From positions 62,001-126,000 of the forward strand of contig JAMNXR010000007.1 of assembly GCA_023653055.1 (NCBI GenBank): a stretch of DNA of 64,000 nucleotides, read 5' to 3'. The notes under the pieces were generated by a model. It saw only the letters and a program-made list of their open reading frames with translations. It had not been told where the DNA came from and searched no databases. The position numbers were made by a program, and so were the translations under genes. The stretch is from Burkholderiaceae bacterium (GTDB lineage: Bacteria > Pseudomonadota > Gammaproteobacteria > Burkholderiales > Burkholderiaceae_B). This document shows, piece by piece, positions 47,408 through 57,690 of the stretch; positions within the stretch are counted from its first letter, which is position 1, and every line of letters starts with the position of its first letter.

Positions 47408-48775
47408 ATGACTTCTTCAATTTCTTTTCTTCCTGTTGCTGAAAATCGACCGATTTTCGAAGATTTAGTGACTCAGGCGCTCAAGCATGCTCAAAGCTTG
47501 GGTGCGAGCGACGCTGCTGCCGAGGTTTCCGAAGGGCAAGGTCTGGCTGTTTCGGTCCGCAAGGGCCATGTTGAGACGGTCGAGCAGACTCGCGATCGTT
47601 CACTAGATGTGACGGTATTTGCCGGACAGCGCCGTGGTTCGGCCTCGACATCTGATTTCTCCACTAAAGCCTTGCGCGAAACGGTAGAAGCGGCTTGGCA
47701 TATTGCGCGCTATACCGCTGAGGATCCTGCTGCGGGACTGCCTGAGGCGGATCAGCTTGCAATTGGTGTCAAAAACAAATTACAACTGCATCACCCTTGG
47801 GCGCTTAGTGTCCAAGAAGCGACCCGGCTTGCTGTCGAGGCCGAGCGTGCTGCATTGGCTACGGATAAGCGCATTACAAATACAGAGGGTGCGGGTGTCG
47901 ATACCCACGAGGGCCATTTTGTCCTTGGCAATACCCGTGGATTTTTAGACGGTTATGCGTATTCAAGGCATGGTTTGTCGGTTTCGCCGATTGCGGGACG
48001 CGGTCAGTCCATGCAGCGAGACTACTGGTATACCAGCGATCGCCGCGCCGACCGTTTGGCCGATCCCGCCGCAGTAGGCCGTTATGCCGCCGAGCGTGCT
48101 CTGGCCCGCCTTTCCGCCCGCCGTATCCCAACGGGTCATTTTCCGGTGCTCTTCGAAGCGCCCCTCGCGCTGGGCTTACTGGGTGCCTTGACCCACGCCA
48201 CGAGTGGTGGCGCGTTGTACCGCCAGACGAGCTTTTTACTTAATTCGCTCGGTCGTCAACTATTTCCAACACACATTAGTGTGATGGAGGACCCCCATAT
48301 TAAGGGTGCCATGGGCAGCTCGCCCTTCGACGAAGAGGGCGTCAAAACGCAGGCCCGCGAAGTGATTAACGCGGGGGTGCTGCAGGGCTACTTTCTGTCC
48401 TCTTACACCGCCCGCAAACTCGGAATGGTGACGACAGGCAATGCAGGCGGCTCTCACAACCTCGTATTGCGTTCCTCACAGACGCGTAAAAAAGACGATT
48501 TTGAGGCGATGTTGCGCAAAATGGGGACGGGCTTGCTGGTAACCGAACTCATTGGGCAGGGCGTCAACTACGTGACAGGGGACTATTCACGGGGTGCTTT
48601 TGGTTATTGGGTTCAAAATGGTCAGATTCAGCACGCAGTCGAAGAAATCACGATTGCTGGCAACCTGAAGGATATGTTTGCCCAAATCGTTGCGGTCGGG
48701 GCTGACGCCATTACGCGCGGCAGCAAGACTACGGGCTCAATCCTGATCGAACGGATGTCGATTGCAGGTACCTAG
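47408..48775 (+). CDS. pmbA: Metalloprotease-related protein PmbA (TldE)
   Basis: 455 aa, TldD/TldE family partner subunit. Works with TldD in peptide processing and antitoxin turnover. Conserved segments: GQGLAVSVRKGHVETVEQTRDRSLDVTVFAG near residue 50-80 (in parts), FLLNSLGRQLFP, GNAGGSHNL and GTGLLVTELIGQGVNYVTGDYSRGAFG near the end. The subunit E lacks the HExxH-type site of TldD. Start ATG fits the divergent darP gene. Confidence 0.9.
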   Translation: MTSSISFLPVAENRPIFEDLVTQALKHAQSLGASDAAAEVSEGQGLAVSVRKGHVETVEQTRDRSLDVTVFAGQRRGSASTSDFSTKALRETVEAAWHIARYTAEDPAAGLPEADQLAIGVKNKLQLHHPWALSVQEATRLAVEAERAALATDKRITNTEGAGVDTHEGHFVLGNTRGFLDGYAYSRHGLSVSPIAGRGQSMQRDYWYTSDRRADRLADPAAVGRYAAERALARLSARRIPTGHFPVLFEAPLALGLLGALTHATSGGALYRQTSFLLNSLGRQLFPTHISVMEDPHIKGAMGSSPFDEEGVKTQAREVINAGVLQGYFLSSYTARKLGMVTTGNAGGSHNLVLRSSQTRKKDDFEAMLRKMGTGLLVTELIGQGVNYVTGDYSRGAFGYWVQNGQIQHAVEEITIAGNLKDMFAQIVAVGADAITRGSKTTGSILIERMSIAGT

Positions 48776-48966
48776 TTGGCTGCTTGAGTGATTTTGTTGT
48801 AGAATCAAAGGCTTTCCCCGAGCATTGGCATTTTTATTGATGTCCAGGCTTCGGTTTTTGTGAGTGTTTGCACGGGCGGGTAACAACGTTTTGGCAACAT
48901 GCTTTCTCAAAAATCAGGGGGAGTCTTTCCGGGATGGTCCCAGAGAGAATTTATTAGGATCCAATC
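48776..48966 (+). promoter_or_regulatory. rplM-rpsI promoter and leader region
   Basis: A TAGAAT -10-like element lies at 48800-48805; the matching -35 is poor (TTGGCT, 48776-48781, 18-base spacer). The remaining 160 bases form an untranslated leader with short complementary segments, including GGGA/TCCC pairs near 48917-48945. The long leader fits ribosomal protein autoregulation, but no known L13 leader fold could be confirmed. An AGGA site precedes the rplM start. Confidence 0.4.
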
Positions 48967-49395
48967 ATGAAGACATTTGTGGCCAAGCCGCATGAAGTCA
49001 AGCGTGACTGGTTCGTGATTGACGCGAAGGGCAAAGTCCTCGGTCGTGTGGCCAGCGAAGTCGCACGCCGTTTGCGCGGTAAACACAAACCAGAATTCAC
49101 GCCTCACGTTGATACTGGCGATTACATCGTCATTATTAACGCCGCTGAGATCGTCGTAACCGGTAATAAGTCGCAAGACAAAAAATATTTCCGTCACACG
49201 ACATACCCAGGTGGTATTCGCGAAACGAACTTTGCAAAAATGCAAGAACGTTTTCCGGGTCGTGCAGTCCAGAAGGCCGTCAAGGGCATGTTGCCCAAGG
49301 GTCCTTTGGGTTACGCGATGATCAAAAAGCTGAAGGTCTATGCTGGTGCTGAGCATCCGCACTCTGCCCAACAGCCACAGCCCCTCGAATTTTAA
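48967..49395 (+). CDS. rplM: 50S ribosomal protein L13
   Basis: 142 aa, standard length. Starts [20 protein letters not shown]; central [10 protein letters not shown] and [24 protein letters not shown] (in parts) are family hallmarks. Co-transcribed with rpsI, 9 bases downstream. Confidence 0.97.
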   Translation: MKTFVAKPHEVKRDWFVIDAKGKVLGRVASEVARRLRGKHKPEFTPHVDTGDYIVIINAAEIVVTGNKSQDKKYFRHTTYPGGIRETNFAKMQERFPGRAVQKAVKGMLPKGPLGYAMIKKLKVYAGAEHPHSAQQPQPLEF

Positions 49396-49404
49396 GGATA
49401 GGCC

Positions 49405-49797
49405 ATGATCGGTAATTGGAATTACGGAACCGGCCGCCGCAAGACTTCGGTGGCTCGCGTCTTCATGAAAAAAGGTGCAGGCAAGATCGTCGTGAACGGC
49501 AAGCCCGTTGACGAGTACTTTGCCCGTGAAACAGGTCGCATGGTGGTGCGTCAGCCTCTTGAGCTGACCGGTCACACTGCATCGTTTGACTTTCATATCA
49601 ATGTGCACGGTGGCGGCGAAAGCGGTCAAGCGGGCGCTGTGCGTCACGGTATTACCCGTGCGCTGATTGACTATGATGCAACGCTCAAGCCTTCGCTGTC
49701 GAAAGCTGGCTTTGTGACACGTGATGCACGTGAAGTCGAACGTAAGAAAGTCGGTTTCCACAAAGCACGTCGTCGGAAACAGTTCAGCAAGCGTTAA
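49405..49797 (+). CDS. rpsI: 30S ribosomal protein S9
   Basis: 130 aa. [13 protein letters not shown] at the N-terminus and the C-terminal tail ending QFSKR, which reaches the P-site tRNA, are both present. Second gene of the rplM-rpsI operon, followed by two hairpins. Confidence 0.97.
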   Translation: MIGNWNYGTGRRKTSVARVFMKKGAGKIVVNGKPVDEYFARETGRMVVRQPLELTGHTASFDFHINVHGGGESGQAGAVRHGITRALIDYDATLKPSLSKAGFVTRDAREVERKKVGFHKARRRKQFSKR

Positions 49798-49838
49798 TCG
49801 CGCATGCACGGATGACTCAAGCGCTTGTGACCCAAGCG

Positions 49839-49894
49839 CGAGATCTTTCGGGATCTCGAAACAAACAGGCCGCGCAAGCGGCCTGTTTGTTTTT
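49839..49894 (+). terminator. Rho-independent terminator after rpsI
   Basis: The main hairpin has 13-base exact arms (49861-49873 and 49878-49890) with a GCAA tetraloop and then TTTT (49891-49894). A smaller 7-base hairpin (49839-49845 with 49852-49858) lies just upstream. argC begins 59 bases later with its own expression signals. Confidence 0.88.
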
Positions 49895-49952
49895 AAACAT
49901 CTCTCATGTAAATTCGCATGGGATAATGTAGGCATTACTCAGGATCACTCTC

Positions 49953-51014
49953 ATGACACAAACATCATCAAAGCGTATCAAGGTTGGCATCGTGGGCGGC
50001 ACGGGATATACCGGGGTCGAACTGTTGCGTATTTTGTCTCAGCACCCCCAGGTGGATCTTCACGCGATCACGTCGCGCAAAGAAGATGGCATGCCTGTTT
50101 CTGATATGTTTCCAAACCTTAGGGGGCATGTGCGTCTGGCGTTTTCTTCACCCGATAAGGCGCCTCTGACAGGATGTGATGTGGTGTTCTTTGCAACGCC
50201 CCATGGTGTGGCAATGAGTCAGGCTAAAGAGTTGCTGGCCGCAGGCGTGCGCATCATTGACCTGGCTTCTGATTTTCGTCTCAAAGACATCCCAACGTTT
50301 GAGCACTGGTACAAGATCCCGCATTCGTGTCCTGAGATCCTTGACGAAGCGGTGTATGGTTTGGTTGAACTCAATCGCGAAGCGATTTCACGTGCGCGCG
50401 TCATCGGCAATCCGGGGTGCTATCCGACAACCGTGTTGCTAGGCCTCGCGCCGTTGCTGGGTGGCAAACCGCTCATCGATACCTCTGACATCATCTCTGA
50501 CTCCAAATCTGGTGTGAGCGGTGCGGGACGTAAGGCTGAGGTCGGCATGTTGTTTTCCGAGGCTGGCGATAATTTCAAAGCCTATGGTGTGGCCGGTCAT
50601 CGTCACCACCCCGAAATTAAGGCTCAGCTGGATCGCCTGGCAGGGACATCGGTCGGACTGACCTTTGTGCCGCATCTCGTGCCGATGATTCGCGGCATGC
50701 TCAGCACGATTTATGTTCGAATTTTGCCAGAGGCGCGTGAGACTGATTTTCAGGCATTGTTTGAAAAGCGTTATGCCAATGAGACGTTTGTGGACGTGAT
50801 GCCTGCGGGCAGCTTGCCCGATACGCGCTCTGTGCGGGCCTCTAACGCCTTGCGGATTGCGCTGCATCGTCCGGGCAATGGTGATCGACTCATTATTCTT
50901 GTCGTGCAAGACAATCTGGTCAAAGGTGCCGCAGGACAGGCGATTCAAAATATGAATCTGATGTTTGGTTTGCCTGATAGTGTTGGTTTGAACCAGGTTG
51001 CGATTTTGCCTTGA
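49953..51014 (+). CDS. argC: N-acetyl-gamma-glutamyl-phosphate reductase
   Basis: Third step of arginine synthesis. 353 aa, type 1 ArgC. NADP loop [15 protein letters not shown], catalytic Cys156 in GNPGCYPT, and His in AGHRHHPEI. Followed by the coiled-coil membrane protein gene, whose TTG start lies 10 bases past the stop. Confidence 0.95.
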   Translation: MTQTSSKRIKVGIVGGTGYTGVELLRILSQHPQVDLHAITSRKEDGMPVSDMFPNLRGHVRLAFSSPDKAPLTGCDVVFFATPHGVAMSQAKELLAAGVRIIDLASDFRLKDIPTFEHWYKIPHSCPEILDEAVYGLVELNREAISRARVIGNPGCYPTTVLLGLAPLLGGKPLIDTSDIISDSKSGVSGAGRKAEVGMLFSEAGDNFKAYGVAGHRHHPEIKAQLDRLAGTSVGLTFVPHLVPMIRGMLSTIYVRILPEARETDFQALFEKRYANETFVDVMPAGSLPDTRSVRASNALRIALHRPGNGDRLIILVVQDNLVKGAAGQAIQNMNLMFGLPDSVGLNQVAILP

Positions 51015-51024
51015 GGAGTCCTGC

Positions 51025-51774
51025 TTGAGCGGATTTACAGGTGACACGTTCCCACTCAAGACCCTTGTGTTTTGGGTGCTCGGGGCCTTTGCTTTGATTG
51101 CTGCGGGCATGGGGGCTGGCGTGTTTTTGACTCAACATTCCGGTCCAGAGGCGCTTGAGTTGCAGTTACGGACGCAACAGGCCGCTCAAACTCAAATCCG
51201 TACAGAGTTTGAAGCGCTAATTGCTGCTGCAAATGCCCGCACCCAGCAAGTGCAACAAACGCTGACGATCGAGCAGGCCGCACGCGCAGAACTTGAAAAA
51301 AGTCTCACTGCGTTGCAAGAGGAACTTGGCCGCAGCAAAGACCATCTGGCGTTTTATGAACAACTGTTACCACCAGGGCCGCAGGGTGCGATCGCCTTGC
51401 GGGCCGTTGAGTTGGAGCGGCAAGATCGGACGCTCGTATTTAGGGCATTATTGATGCGCAGCGGTAAGCCAAATAAACCGGGTGAACGGTTTAATGGTCG
51501 CTTGCAGTTTGTGGCGACAGGCATCAAAGATGGCCAAGAGCTCACCGTCGTCTTGCAACCGTCTCAGCGCACGGCCAGTGCAGGGGGCTCAACGTCTCCC
51601 TTAAACACACTGGGCGCTGCGACCGAGGATCAAGATAGTTTGAAGCTAAGTTTTGATCAGTTTCAGCGTAGCCAGGGTGTACTTGCGCTCCCCAAGGATT
51701 TTGAGCCGAGCTCAGTGGTTGTGAGTATTTTGTCGGGTGAGATTGTCCTTGCTTCGCGCAAGGTTGATCTTTAA
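51025..51774 (+). CDS. Membrane-anchored coiled-coil protein, unknown function
   Basis: 249 aa. I chose a TTG start at 51025: it is the only start with a good ribosome site (GAGGAG, 6-base spacing) and it lies after the argC stop. One membrane segment at about residues 13-36, then a coiled coil (about 44-115) rich in Gln, Ala and Glu, then a beta-rich domain with RALLMRSGKPNKPGERFNGRLQFV. Similar proteins follow argC in Burkholderiales (DUF6776-like). Role unknown; likely envelope or cytoskeleton related. Confidence 0.75.
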   Translation: MSGFTGDTFPLKTLVFWVLGAFALIAAGMGAGVFLTQHSGPEALELQLRTQQAAQTQIRTEFEALIAAANARTQQVQQTLTIEQAARAELEKSLTALQEELGRSKDHLAFYEQLLPPGPQGAIALRAVELERQDRTLVFRALLMRSGKPNKPGERFNGRLQFVATGIKDGQELTVVLQPSQRTASAGGSTSPLNTLGAATEDQDSLKLSFDQFQRSQGVLALPKDFEPSSVVVSILSGEIVLASRKVDL

Positions 51775-51794
51775 TTCCACCGTGAGTTTGCGGT

Positions 51795-51819
51795 ATAGTT
51801 GAGCTAATTAGTCGGGTAT
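51795..51819 (+). promoter_or_regulatory. IscR type 1-like operator upstream of erpA
   Basis: Compared with the E. coli type 1 IscR consensus (ATASYYGACTRWWWYAGTCRRSTAT), this 25-base site agrees at 22 positions. The mismatches are three adjacent bases (positions 9-11). It ends 53 bases before the erpA start codon, a promoter position. IscR with its [2Fe-2S] cluster represses erpA through such a site in E. coli. No iscR gene is in this window. Confidence 0.65.
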
Positions 51820-51872
51820 CCCCGATATGGATTGATTGCGATAGTCGCCCTTAAGCAGGGCAGGAGCTAAAC

Positions 51873-52241
51873 ATGAGCACACTGAGCCAAACCGTCGATC
51901 TTCAGGCCCCCCCCACGCCCATTCTTTTTACTGACTCCGCTGCAGCAAAGGTCAAAGACTTGCTGATCGAAGAAGGCAATGCCAACCTCAAATTGCGCGT
52001 TTTCGTGCAGGGTGGCGGCTGTTCGGGTTTTCAATACGGATTTACGTTTGATGAAGACGTCAACGAAGATGACACTACGCTAGAAAAAAATGGCGTTGCT
52101 TTGCTGGTGGATCCAATGAGTTTTCAATACCTTGTTGGCGCTGAAATTGACTACAAAGAAGACATCGAAGGTTCACAGTTTGTGATTCGTAACCCAAATG
52201 CGACCACGACGTGTGGTTGTGGTTCTTCGTTCTCAGTCTAA
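51873..52241 (+). CDS. erpA: Iron-sulfur cluster insertion protein ErpA
   Basis: A-type Fe-S carrier, 122 aa. The three cluster-binding Cys are C50 ([11 protein letters not shown]), C114 and C116 (TTCGCGSSF). Delivers clusters to apo-enzymes, for instance in isoprenoid synthesis. AGGAG site upstream. Convergent with anmK, 15 bases apart. Confidence 0.93.
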   Translation: MSTLSQTVDLQAPPTPILFTDSAAAKVKDLLIEEGNANLKLRVFVQGGGCSGFQYGFTFDEDVNEDDTTLEKNGVALLVDPMSFQYLVGAEIDYKEDIEGSQFVIRNPNATTTCGCGSSFSV

Positions 52242-52256
52242 ATTACGTAGGCCAGT

Positions 52257-53390
52257 TTACGCAGGCCAGTACGCGCCGAGGATACGCATCCCTCGCGCGC
52301 CCGTCACAGCGGGGTTGCCAGCAGGTATCCCCTGCTGGTGAGCCCAAGCAAGCCAGGCAAACGCCAGCGCTTCAACATCCTGAGTGCCAATCCCTTCACT
52401 GTCCGTTGTCCTTACATCGCAAGCGAGTGTGCGTTGCAGGTCGGCCATCAGTGCGGTGTTGCGCGCACCTCCCCCGCAGACAAGCACTTCTTTTGCATCC
52501 GCGGCATAGGTCTGTACCGCGCGTGCAACCGTTTCTACGGTCAGTCGTCTGAGCGTGGCTTGGACGTTTTGCGCGAATGCGTCGTTTTCAGCAGCTGTTT
52601 GCCCGTCACCTGTTTGAAAAGCATTTAATTTTCTTTCAAGCCAGTCCCGATTGAATAAATCGCGCCCCGTGGATTTTGGTGCGGGCAAGGCGAACCATGG
52701 CTCTGCGTCCAGCATCGCTGCCAGTAGGGCTGCGTCGGCTTGGCCGCTGGCACCCCAGGCCCCATCCTGATCAAAGGCGCGTCCTGTGTGACGTGTGCAC
52801 CACATATCCATCAACACATTGGCCGGTCCAGTATCAAATCCGATGGGGGGTTGATTGGGACGCAGGATGGTGATGTTGGCAATGCCACCGAGATTCAAAA
52901 TCACGCGGGTGTGTGGCGCTGGGAAAATCCCTGCATGAAAAATCGGGACAAGTGGGGCACCCTGACCTCCTGCCGCGACATCCCGGCTGCGAAAATCGGC
53001 AATGACGCTTATACCGGTGAGCTCAGCCAAGAGGGCGGGCGCGTTGAGCTGCACCGTAAAGCCACGATCAGGTCTGTGACGAACGGTTTGCCCGTGCGCA
53101 CCGAGTGCTGAGACTTGTTTTGGTGTTACCCCCGCTTGGCGTAAAACCTCTTGAACGACTTGGGCATATAGGCCGGCCAAACTGTTTGCAGCAAGCGCGG
53201 CGCGTTCGAGTTCATCAGGACCGCTCTGGTTAAGGGCGAGAAGCTCAGCTTGCAGTGCAGGAGGAAAAGCAGTGGCGGCACGTGCCAGCAATGTGGGGCG
53301 ACCGGCTGGATCAAAGCGCGCTAAGACCGCATCGATGCCGTCTAGGCTTGTGCCCGACATCAGTCCTACATATAGCGCGTGCTCAGCCAA
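52257..53390 (-). CDS. anmK: Anhydro-N-acetylmuramic acid kinase
   Basis: 377 aa. Phosphorylates 1,6-anhydroMurNAc during wall recycling. GLMSGTSLDGIDAVL at the N-terminus is the nucleotide loop; GFDTGPANVLMD, GAHGQTVRHRP and VCGGGARN are further family blocks. Functionally linked to mpl at 30.4 kb. Placed between erpA and the M23 peptidase gene, 14 bases from the latter. Confidence 0.94.
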   Translation of the reverse strand: MAEHALYVGLMSGTSLDGIDAVLARFDPAGRPTLLARAATAFPPALQAELLALNQSGPDELERAALAANSLAGLYAQVVQEVLRQAGVTPKQVSALGAHGQTVRHRPDRGFTVQLNAPALLAELTGISVIADFRSRDVAAGGQGAPLVPIFHAGIFPAPHTRVILNLGGIANITILRPNQPPIGFDTGPANVLMDMWCTRHTGRAFDQDGAWGASGQADAALLAAMLDAEPWFALPAPKSTGRDLFNRDWLERKLNAFQTGDGQTAAENDAFAQNVQATLRRLTVETVARAVQTYAADAKEVLVCGGGARNTALMADLQRTLACDVRTTDSEGIGTQDVEALAFAWLAWAHQQGIPAGNPAVTGARGMRILGAYWPA

Positions 53391-53404
53391 AAGAGCGTGC
53401 GCTT

Positions 53405-54856
53405 TTAGCGGCCAGCGACATTGCTCGTTTCGGGAACGGCTTCCTGAAACTTGGCAAGCACTTGTAATTGTTGCTTGAAGGGCGTGACGACTTCAGCGAA
53501 TTTTTCGCGATGCTCTGGCGCGAGAGGTTGAGACGTCGGCATGTTTGCGGTCGCGGTCAACGGATCAATCGGCTTATCGGCTACGCGGAATTCGTAATGC
53601 AGGTGCGGCCCCGTTGACCAGCCTGTGGAGCCGACATAGCCAATCAGGTCGCCTTGTGAAACTTTACTACCCACCTGAAGACCTGAGGCAAAGCGACTCT
53701 GATGGGCGTAGAGTGTGGTGATTCGGCTGTGGTGCTTGAGGATGACGGTGTTGCCGTAGCCATTTCGCCAACCCACAAACTCAACTGTACCGTCCGCCGT
53801 GGCGTGAATAGGGGTGCCTGTCGGGGCGGCATAATCAACCCCCGGATGATGGCCGGACCAGGCTTGCAAGCCAGGAATCCTGCGCATACCAAACGTTGAG
53901 CTGATGCGGGAAAATTTGAGTGCGCTGCGTAAAAATGCCCCTCGCAAGCTTTCGCCCTCGAGATCGTAGTACCCGCCGGTTTGACCATCTGGACTAAACC
54001 AGACGGCATTATGTGTTTTTTTGCCGTTGATAAACTCTAGGGCAAGCACACGGCCGTTACCTGCAGTGCGACCGCCGATCGTGCGTGTTTCGTAGACGAC
54101 ACGAAATTGATCATTGGGGCGCAAACCACGTAAAAAGTCGATTTTGCTGCTCAGGATCTCGGCCATTTGCGAAGTAATACCATCGGGCACACCCGCAATG
54201 TCAGTGGCGGCAAAGAGTGAGGAGCGAATGGTGCCGACGGCGACTTCGACGTGCGTCTCAAGAGGCTGCAGGAGTTCTTCGGCGACAAAACCAGCTTTTG
54301 TAGCGGTAATCTGGAGGGTCTTGGCTACACCAGCGCCGTTAGCATCAGCATTAGGGGTGTGGTAATAGCGTACCCACAATAACTCGCCATTGTCGTTCGT
54401 GGCCGCTTGGATGGAGCGGCCAACATTCAGTCTGTAGATTGAGCGTGCTTTGGACTCGCGCGCGATGAAAGCCAGCAGGTTGGCGTCGGAGACATCCACG
54501 CGCTTGAGCACCGTCGCGAGCGAGTCGCCAGAGCGAATCCGGGTCTCAACGATGTATGGGGTTTCTTCGGTTGCTTGTTCGGCGGGTGCTGCTTCAGTAG
54601 GCGCAGGCACGGGCACAACGTTGAGAACAAGCTTTTGCTCAGGCGCGGGTTCGTTGGACGCTTGGGGCTTGCCTTCGGCGGCATCCACCTGAGTGGGCTT
54701 AATCACCCCCAGTGCCACGGCACCCAAAGCCAACAACAATGCTGCACTCACCACCACACCGCGTACCATACCCGAACGGTCTTCTTGTTGACCGGACAGC
54801 GGCAAGGCTGTGGGGGCGAAGGCGGGCTTGGTTGTCGAGTGGCTTTTAAAACGCAT
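53405..54856 (-). CDS. M23-family murein endopeptidase (MepM-like)
   Basis: 483 aa. N-terminal membrane anchor at about residues 33-52, an OapA/LysM-like segment (RSGDSLATVLKRVDVS), and a C-terminal M23 lysostaphin-type domain from about residue 325. The zinc ligands are visible: HHPGVDYAAP (H and D) and HLHYEF near the end, plus LYAHQS. Cleaves peptide cross-links for wall growth. Divergent from tyrS across 219 bp. Gene order anmK-M23-tyrS is standard for Burkholderiales. Confidence 0.9.
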   Translation of the reverse strand: MRFKSHSTTKPAFAPTALPLSGQQEDRSGMVRGVVVSAALLLALGAVALGVIKPTQVDAAEGKPQASNEPAPEQKLVLNVVPVPAPTEAAPAEQATEETPYIVETRIRSGDSLATVLKRVDVSDANLLAFIARESKARSIYRLNVGRSIQAATNDNGELLWVRYYHTPNADANGAGVAKTLQITATKAGFVAEELLQPLETHVEVAVGTIRSSLFAATDIAGVPDGITSQMAEILSSKIDFLRGLRPNDQFRVVYETRTIGGRTAGNGRVLALEFINGKKTHNAVWFSPDGQTGGYYDLEGESLRGAFLRSALKFSRISSTFGMRRIPGLQAWSGHHPGVDYAAPTGTPIHATADGTVEFVGWRNGYGNTVILKHHSRITTLYAHQSRFASGLQVGSKVSQGDLIGYVGSTGWSTGPHLHYEFRVADKPIDPLTATANMPTSQPLAPEHREKFAEVVTPFKQQLQVLAKFQEAVPETSNVAGR

Positions 54857-55075
54857 TAGTGATTGATCCTATGTACAGCACACGGCATAACATCTGTTCG
54901 CATCAAGCTTTCGTGTAAAACGATGCTTAAACACCACACTCATGCCGGATTTTGCGTGGCAGAGCAAGATTAGTTTGCGTATGATGTCAGTCTTGTAAAA
55001 AAGTATGTTAGCCGATTTCTAGCGATCAAACAGCTTTTTTGTCACTTTCACCGATCAAATTGGCTTACTTCTTTT

Positions 55076-56302
55076 ATGTTGACGTCTAAATACGCGATTA
55101 CCCCAGAAGTTGAAGCTAACTTACGCATAGTTGAGCGCGGCTGCGATGAGCTGCTGGTCAAGACCGAGTTTGCTCAGAAAATGGCCCGGAGCCAGGCAAC
55201 AGGCATTCCGCTGAGAGTCAAGCTGGGCTTGGATCCTACGGCACCTGACATTCATCTTGGGCACACGGTCGTGCTCAATAAAATGCGCCAATTGCAGAAC
55301 CTCGGGCACACCGTTATTTTCCTTATTGGCGACTTTACTTCGATGATTGGCGATCCGTCGGGTCGCAACTCTACGCGTCCTCCCCTGACGCGCGAGCAGA
55401 TCGAGGAAAATGCTCAGACCTATTACGCCCAGGCAAGCTTGGTGCTCGATCCTGCGCGTACGGAGATTCGCTACAACTCGGAGTGGTGCGATCCGTTGGG
55501 CGCGCGCGGGATGATTCAGCTGGCCTCCCGCTACACGGTCGCGCGCATGATGGAGCGTGATGATTTCACCAAGCGCTTCAAGTCAGGTGTGCCGATTTCG
55601 GTGCATGAGTTTTTGTATCCACTGATGCAGGGCTATGACTCAGTCGCCTTGAAATCCGACCTGGAGTTGGGTGGAACAGACCAAAAGTTCAATCTATTGG
55701 TGGGCCGAGAGCTCCAAAAGGAATATGGTCAAGAGCCTCAGTGCATTTTGACGATGCCTTTGCTTGAGGGCACGGATGGCGTCGAAAAGATGTCTAAGTC
55801 CAAAAACAATTACATCGGAATCGGGGAGACGCCTGAGTCTATGTTTGGCAAAATCATGTCGATTTCCGACACGATGATGTGGAAATACTTTGATTTGCTG
55901 TCGTTTCGCAGCATCGAAGAGGTTGCCGCCCTGCGTGCCGAGACCGAAGCGGGCCGCAATCCTCGGGATGCGAAAGTCATGCTGGGCCAAGAAATTGTGG
56001 TCCGTTTTCACTCGCAATCTGCTGCCGAAGCTGCGTTGGCCGCGTTTGAGGCACGTTTCCGTGACGGTGCGGTGCCAGAAAATATGCCTGAAGTCACCGT
56101 TGCCGGGGCTCCGGTGGGAATCTTAAAGCTGCTGCGAGAAGCGGGGCTGGTGGCGTCTGGTGCCGAAGCGCAGCGCAACGTCGAGCAAGGGGGAGTGCGG
56201 GTGGATGGCGATCGGGTTGAGGACAAAGGCTTGCAGCTTGGTGCGGGTACGTATGTGATTCAGGTCGGCAAGCGTAAATTTGCCCGTGTGACGGTGGCTT
56301 AA
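55076..56302 (+). CDS. tyrS: Tyrosyl-tRNA synthetase
   Basis: 408 aa. Class I motifs HLGH ([10 protein letters not shown]) and KMSKS (EKMSKSKNN), and an S4 RNA-binding domain at the C-terminus (from about 345). The motif spacing points to the TyrZ-like subgroup common in beta-proteobacteria. Start chosen as the first ATG. Confidence 0.94.
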   Translation: MLTSKYAITPEVEANLRIVERGCDELLVKTEFAQKMARSQATGIPLRVKLGLDPTAPDIHLGHTVVLNKMRQLQNLGHTVIFLIGDFTSMIGDPSGRNSTRPPLTREQIEENAQTYYAQASLVLDPARTEIRYNSEWCDPLGARGMIQLASRYTVARMMERDDFTKRFKSGVPISVHEFLYPLMQGYDSVALKSDLELGGTDQKFNLLVGRELQKEYGQEPQCILTMPLLEGTDGVEKMSKSKNNYIGIGETPESMFGKIMSISDTMMWKYFDLLSFRSIEEVAALRAETEAGRNPRDAKVMLGQEIVVRFHSQSAAEAALAAFEARFRDGAVPENMPEVTVAGAPVGILKLLREAGLVASGAEAQRNVEQGGVRVDGDRVEDKGLQLGAGTYVIQVGKRKFARVTVA

Positions 56303-56313
56303 GCTATCCCTAA

Positions 56314-56344
56314 GCGCCTTGAGTCTTTAATAGAAGCAAGGCGC
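56314..56344 (+). terminator. Hairpin after tyrS
   Basis: GCGCCTTG (56314-56321) pairs exactly with CAAGGCGC (56337-56344) around a 15-base loop. No T-run. Lies between tyrS and glyA, so it may end tyrS transcription or lie in the glyA leader. Confidence 0.4.
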
Positions 56345-56394
56345 AGTACACTAGCAGCATTCAAAATTCGCAGTTTCATTTCGTCAGGATTCCT

Positions 56395-57639
56395 ATGTTT
56401 GATCGCAAACTCACTCTAGACCGCGTTGACCCCGAAGTTTGGTCCGCTATTCAGAAAGAAGACACACGGCAAGAGCAGCACATCGAGCTGATCGCCTCCG
56501 AAAACTATGCCAGCCCTGCCGTGATGCAGGCGCAGGGTACCCAGATGACTAACAAGTACGCCGAAGGGTATCCCGGCAAGCGTTACTACGGTGGTTGTGA
56601 GTATGTGGATATCGTTGAGCAGCTCGCGATCGATCGCCTCAAAACCTTGTTCGGCGCTGAGGCGGCAAACGTGCAGCCCAATTCAGGCTCGCAGGCCAAC
56701 CAAGCGGTTTATCTGGCTTTCTTGAAACCAGGTGACTCCGTGCTGGGCATGAGCTTGGCGGAGGGCGGTCACTTGACGCACGGTGCTTCAGTCAATGCTT
56801 CGGGCAAGCTTTACAACTTTCATCAGTACGGCTTGGATGCGAATGAGGTGTTGGACTACGACAAGGTCGAAGAGCTCGCCAAGACCCAAAAACCAAAGAT
56901 GATCGTCGCAGGTGCCTCGGCTTACTCTTTACACATTGACTTTGAGCGCCTTGCGCGCATTGCTAAAGATAGTGGCGCCTTGTTATTGGTCGACGTTGCG
57001 CACTATTCGGGTCTGGTCGCGGGTGGTGCTTATCCCAACCCAGTTCCCCATGCTGATTTTGTCACCTCCACCACGCACAAGTCTTTACGTGGCCCTCGTG
57101 GCGGCGTGATTATGATGAAAGCCGAATACGAAAAAGCAATCAACTCTGCCATTTTCCCGGGCATTCAAGGTGGTCCGTTGATGCACGTGATCGCAGCCAA
57201 GGCCGTGGCATTTCGCGAAGCTGCAACGCCTGAGTTCAAGGCCTATGCTGCGCAAGTGGTAAAAAATGCGCAAGTGTTAGCCGAAACATTGGTCAAGCGT
57301 GGTTTGCGTATTGTCTCTGGTCGCACCGAAAGCCATGTCATGCTGGTGGATCTGCGCGCCAAGGGCATTACAGGTAAAGAAGCCGAAGCTGTATTGGGCG
57401 AGGCACACATCACCGTCAACAAAAATGCGATTCCGAACGATCCAGAAAAGCCATTTGTGACAAGCGGTATCCGTCTGGGTACGCCTGCGATGACGACGCG
57501 TGGCTTTAAAGAAACTGAGGCTCAACTGACTGGCAATCTGATTGCGGACGTGTTTGACAACCCCCGTGACCCTGCGAATATCAAATCGGTGCGTGATCGC
57601 GTGAATGCGTTGACGGCATCGTTTCCGGTCTACCGTTAA
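56395..57639 (+). CDS. glyA: Serine hydroxymethyltransferase
   Basis: 414 aa PLP enzyme linking serine, glycine and folate one-carbon units. The PLP Lys is K229 in [12 protein letters not shown], and the substrate block SENYASPAV is at the N-terminus. Full length, no oddities. Leads into nrdR. Confidence 0.96.
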   Translation: MFDRKLTLDRVDPEVWSAIQKEDTRQEQHIELIASENYASPAVMQAQGTQMTNKYAEGYPGKRYYGGCEYVDIVEQLAIDRLKTLFGAEAANVQPNSGSQANQAVYLAFLKPGDSVLGMSLAEGGHLTHGASVNASGKLYNFHQYGLDANEVLDYDKVEELAKTQKPKMIVAGASAYSLHIDFERLARIAKDSGALLLVDVAHYSGLVAGGAYPNPVPHADFVTSTTHKSLRGPRGGVIMMKAEYEKAINSAIFPGIQGGPLMHVIAAKAVAFREAATPEFKAYAAQVVKNAQVLAETLVKRGLRIVSGRTESHVMLVDLRAKGITGKEAEAVLGEAHITVNKNAIPNDPEKPFVTSGIRLGTPAMTTRGFKETEAQLTGNLIADVFDNPRDPANIKSVRDRVNALTASFPVYR

Positions 57640-57643
57640 TCAG

Positions 57644-57666
57644 AGGGCAGCGCAGCGCGTTGCCCT
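57644..57666 (+). terminator. Hairpin between glyA and nrdR
   Basis: Ten-base arms (57644-57653 and 57657-57666, one G-T pair) enclose an AGC loop. It begins 5 bases after the glyA stop. No T-tract, so an attenuator or partial terminator is more likely than a full stop. Confidence 0.45.
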
Positions 57667-57690
57667 GGGTTCTTTGATCAAGGCGACCTC

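Noticed and set aside
48907-49935. 342-codon open frame on the minus strand across rplM and rpsI
   Set aside because: It is fully antisense to two certain ribosomal protein genes, has no known domain and no ribosome site; codon bias of the true genes explains the open frame.
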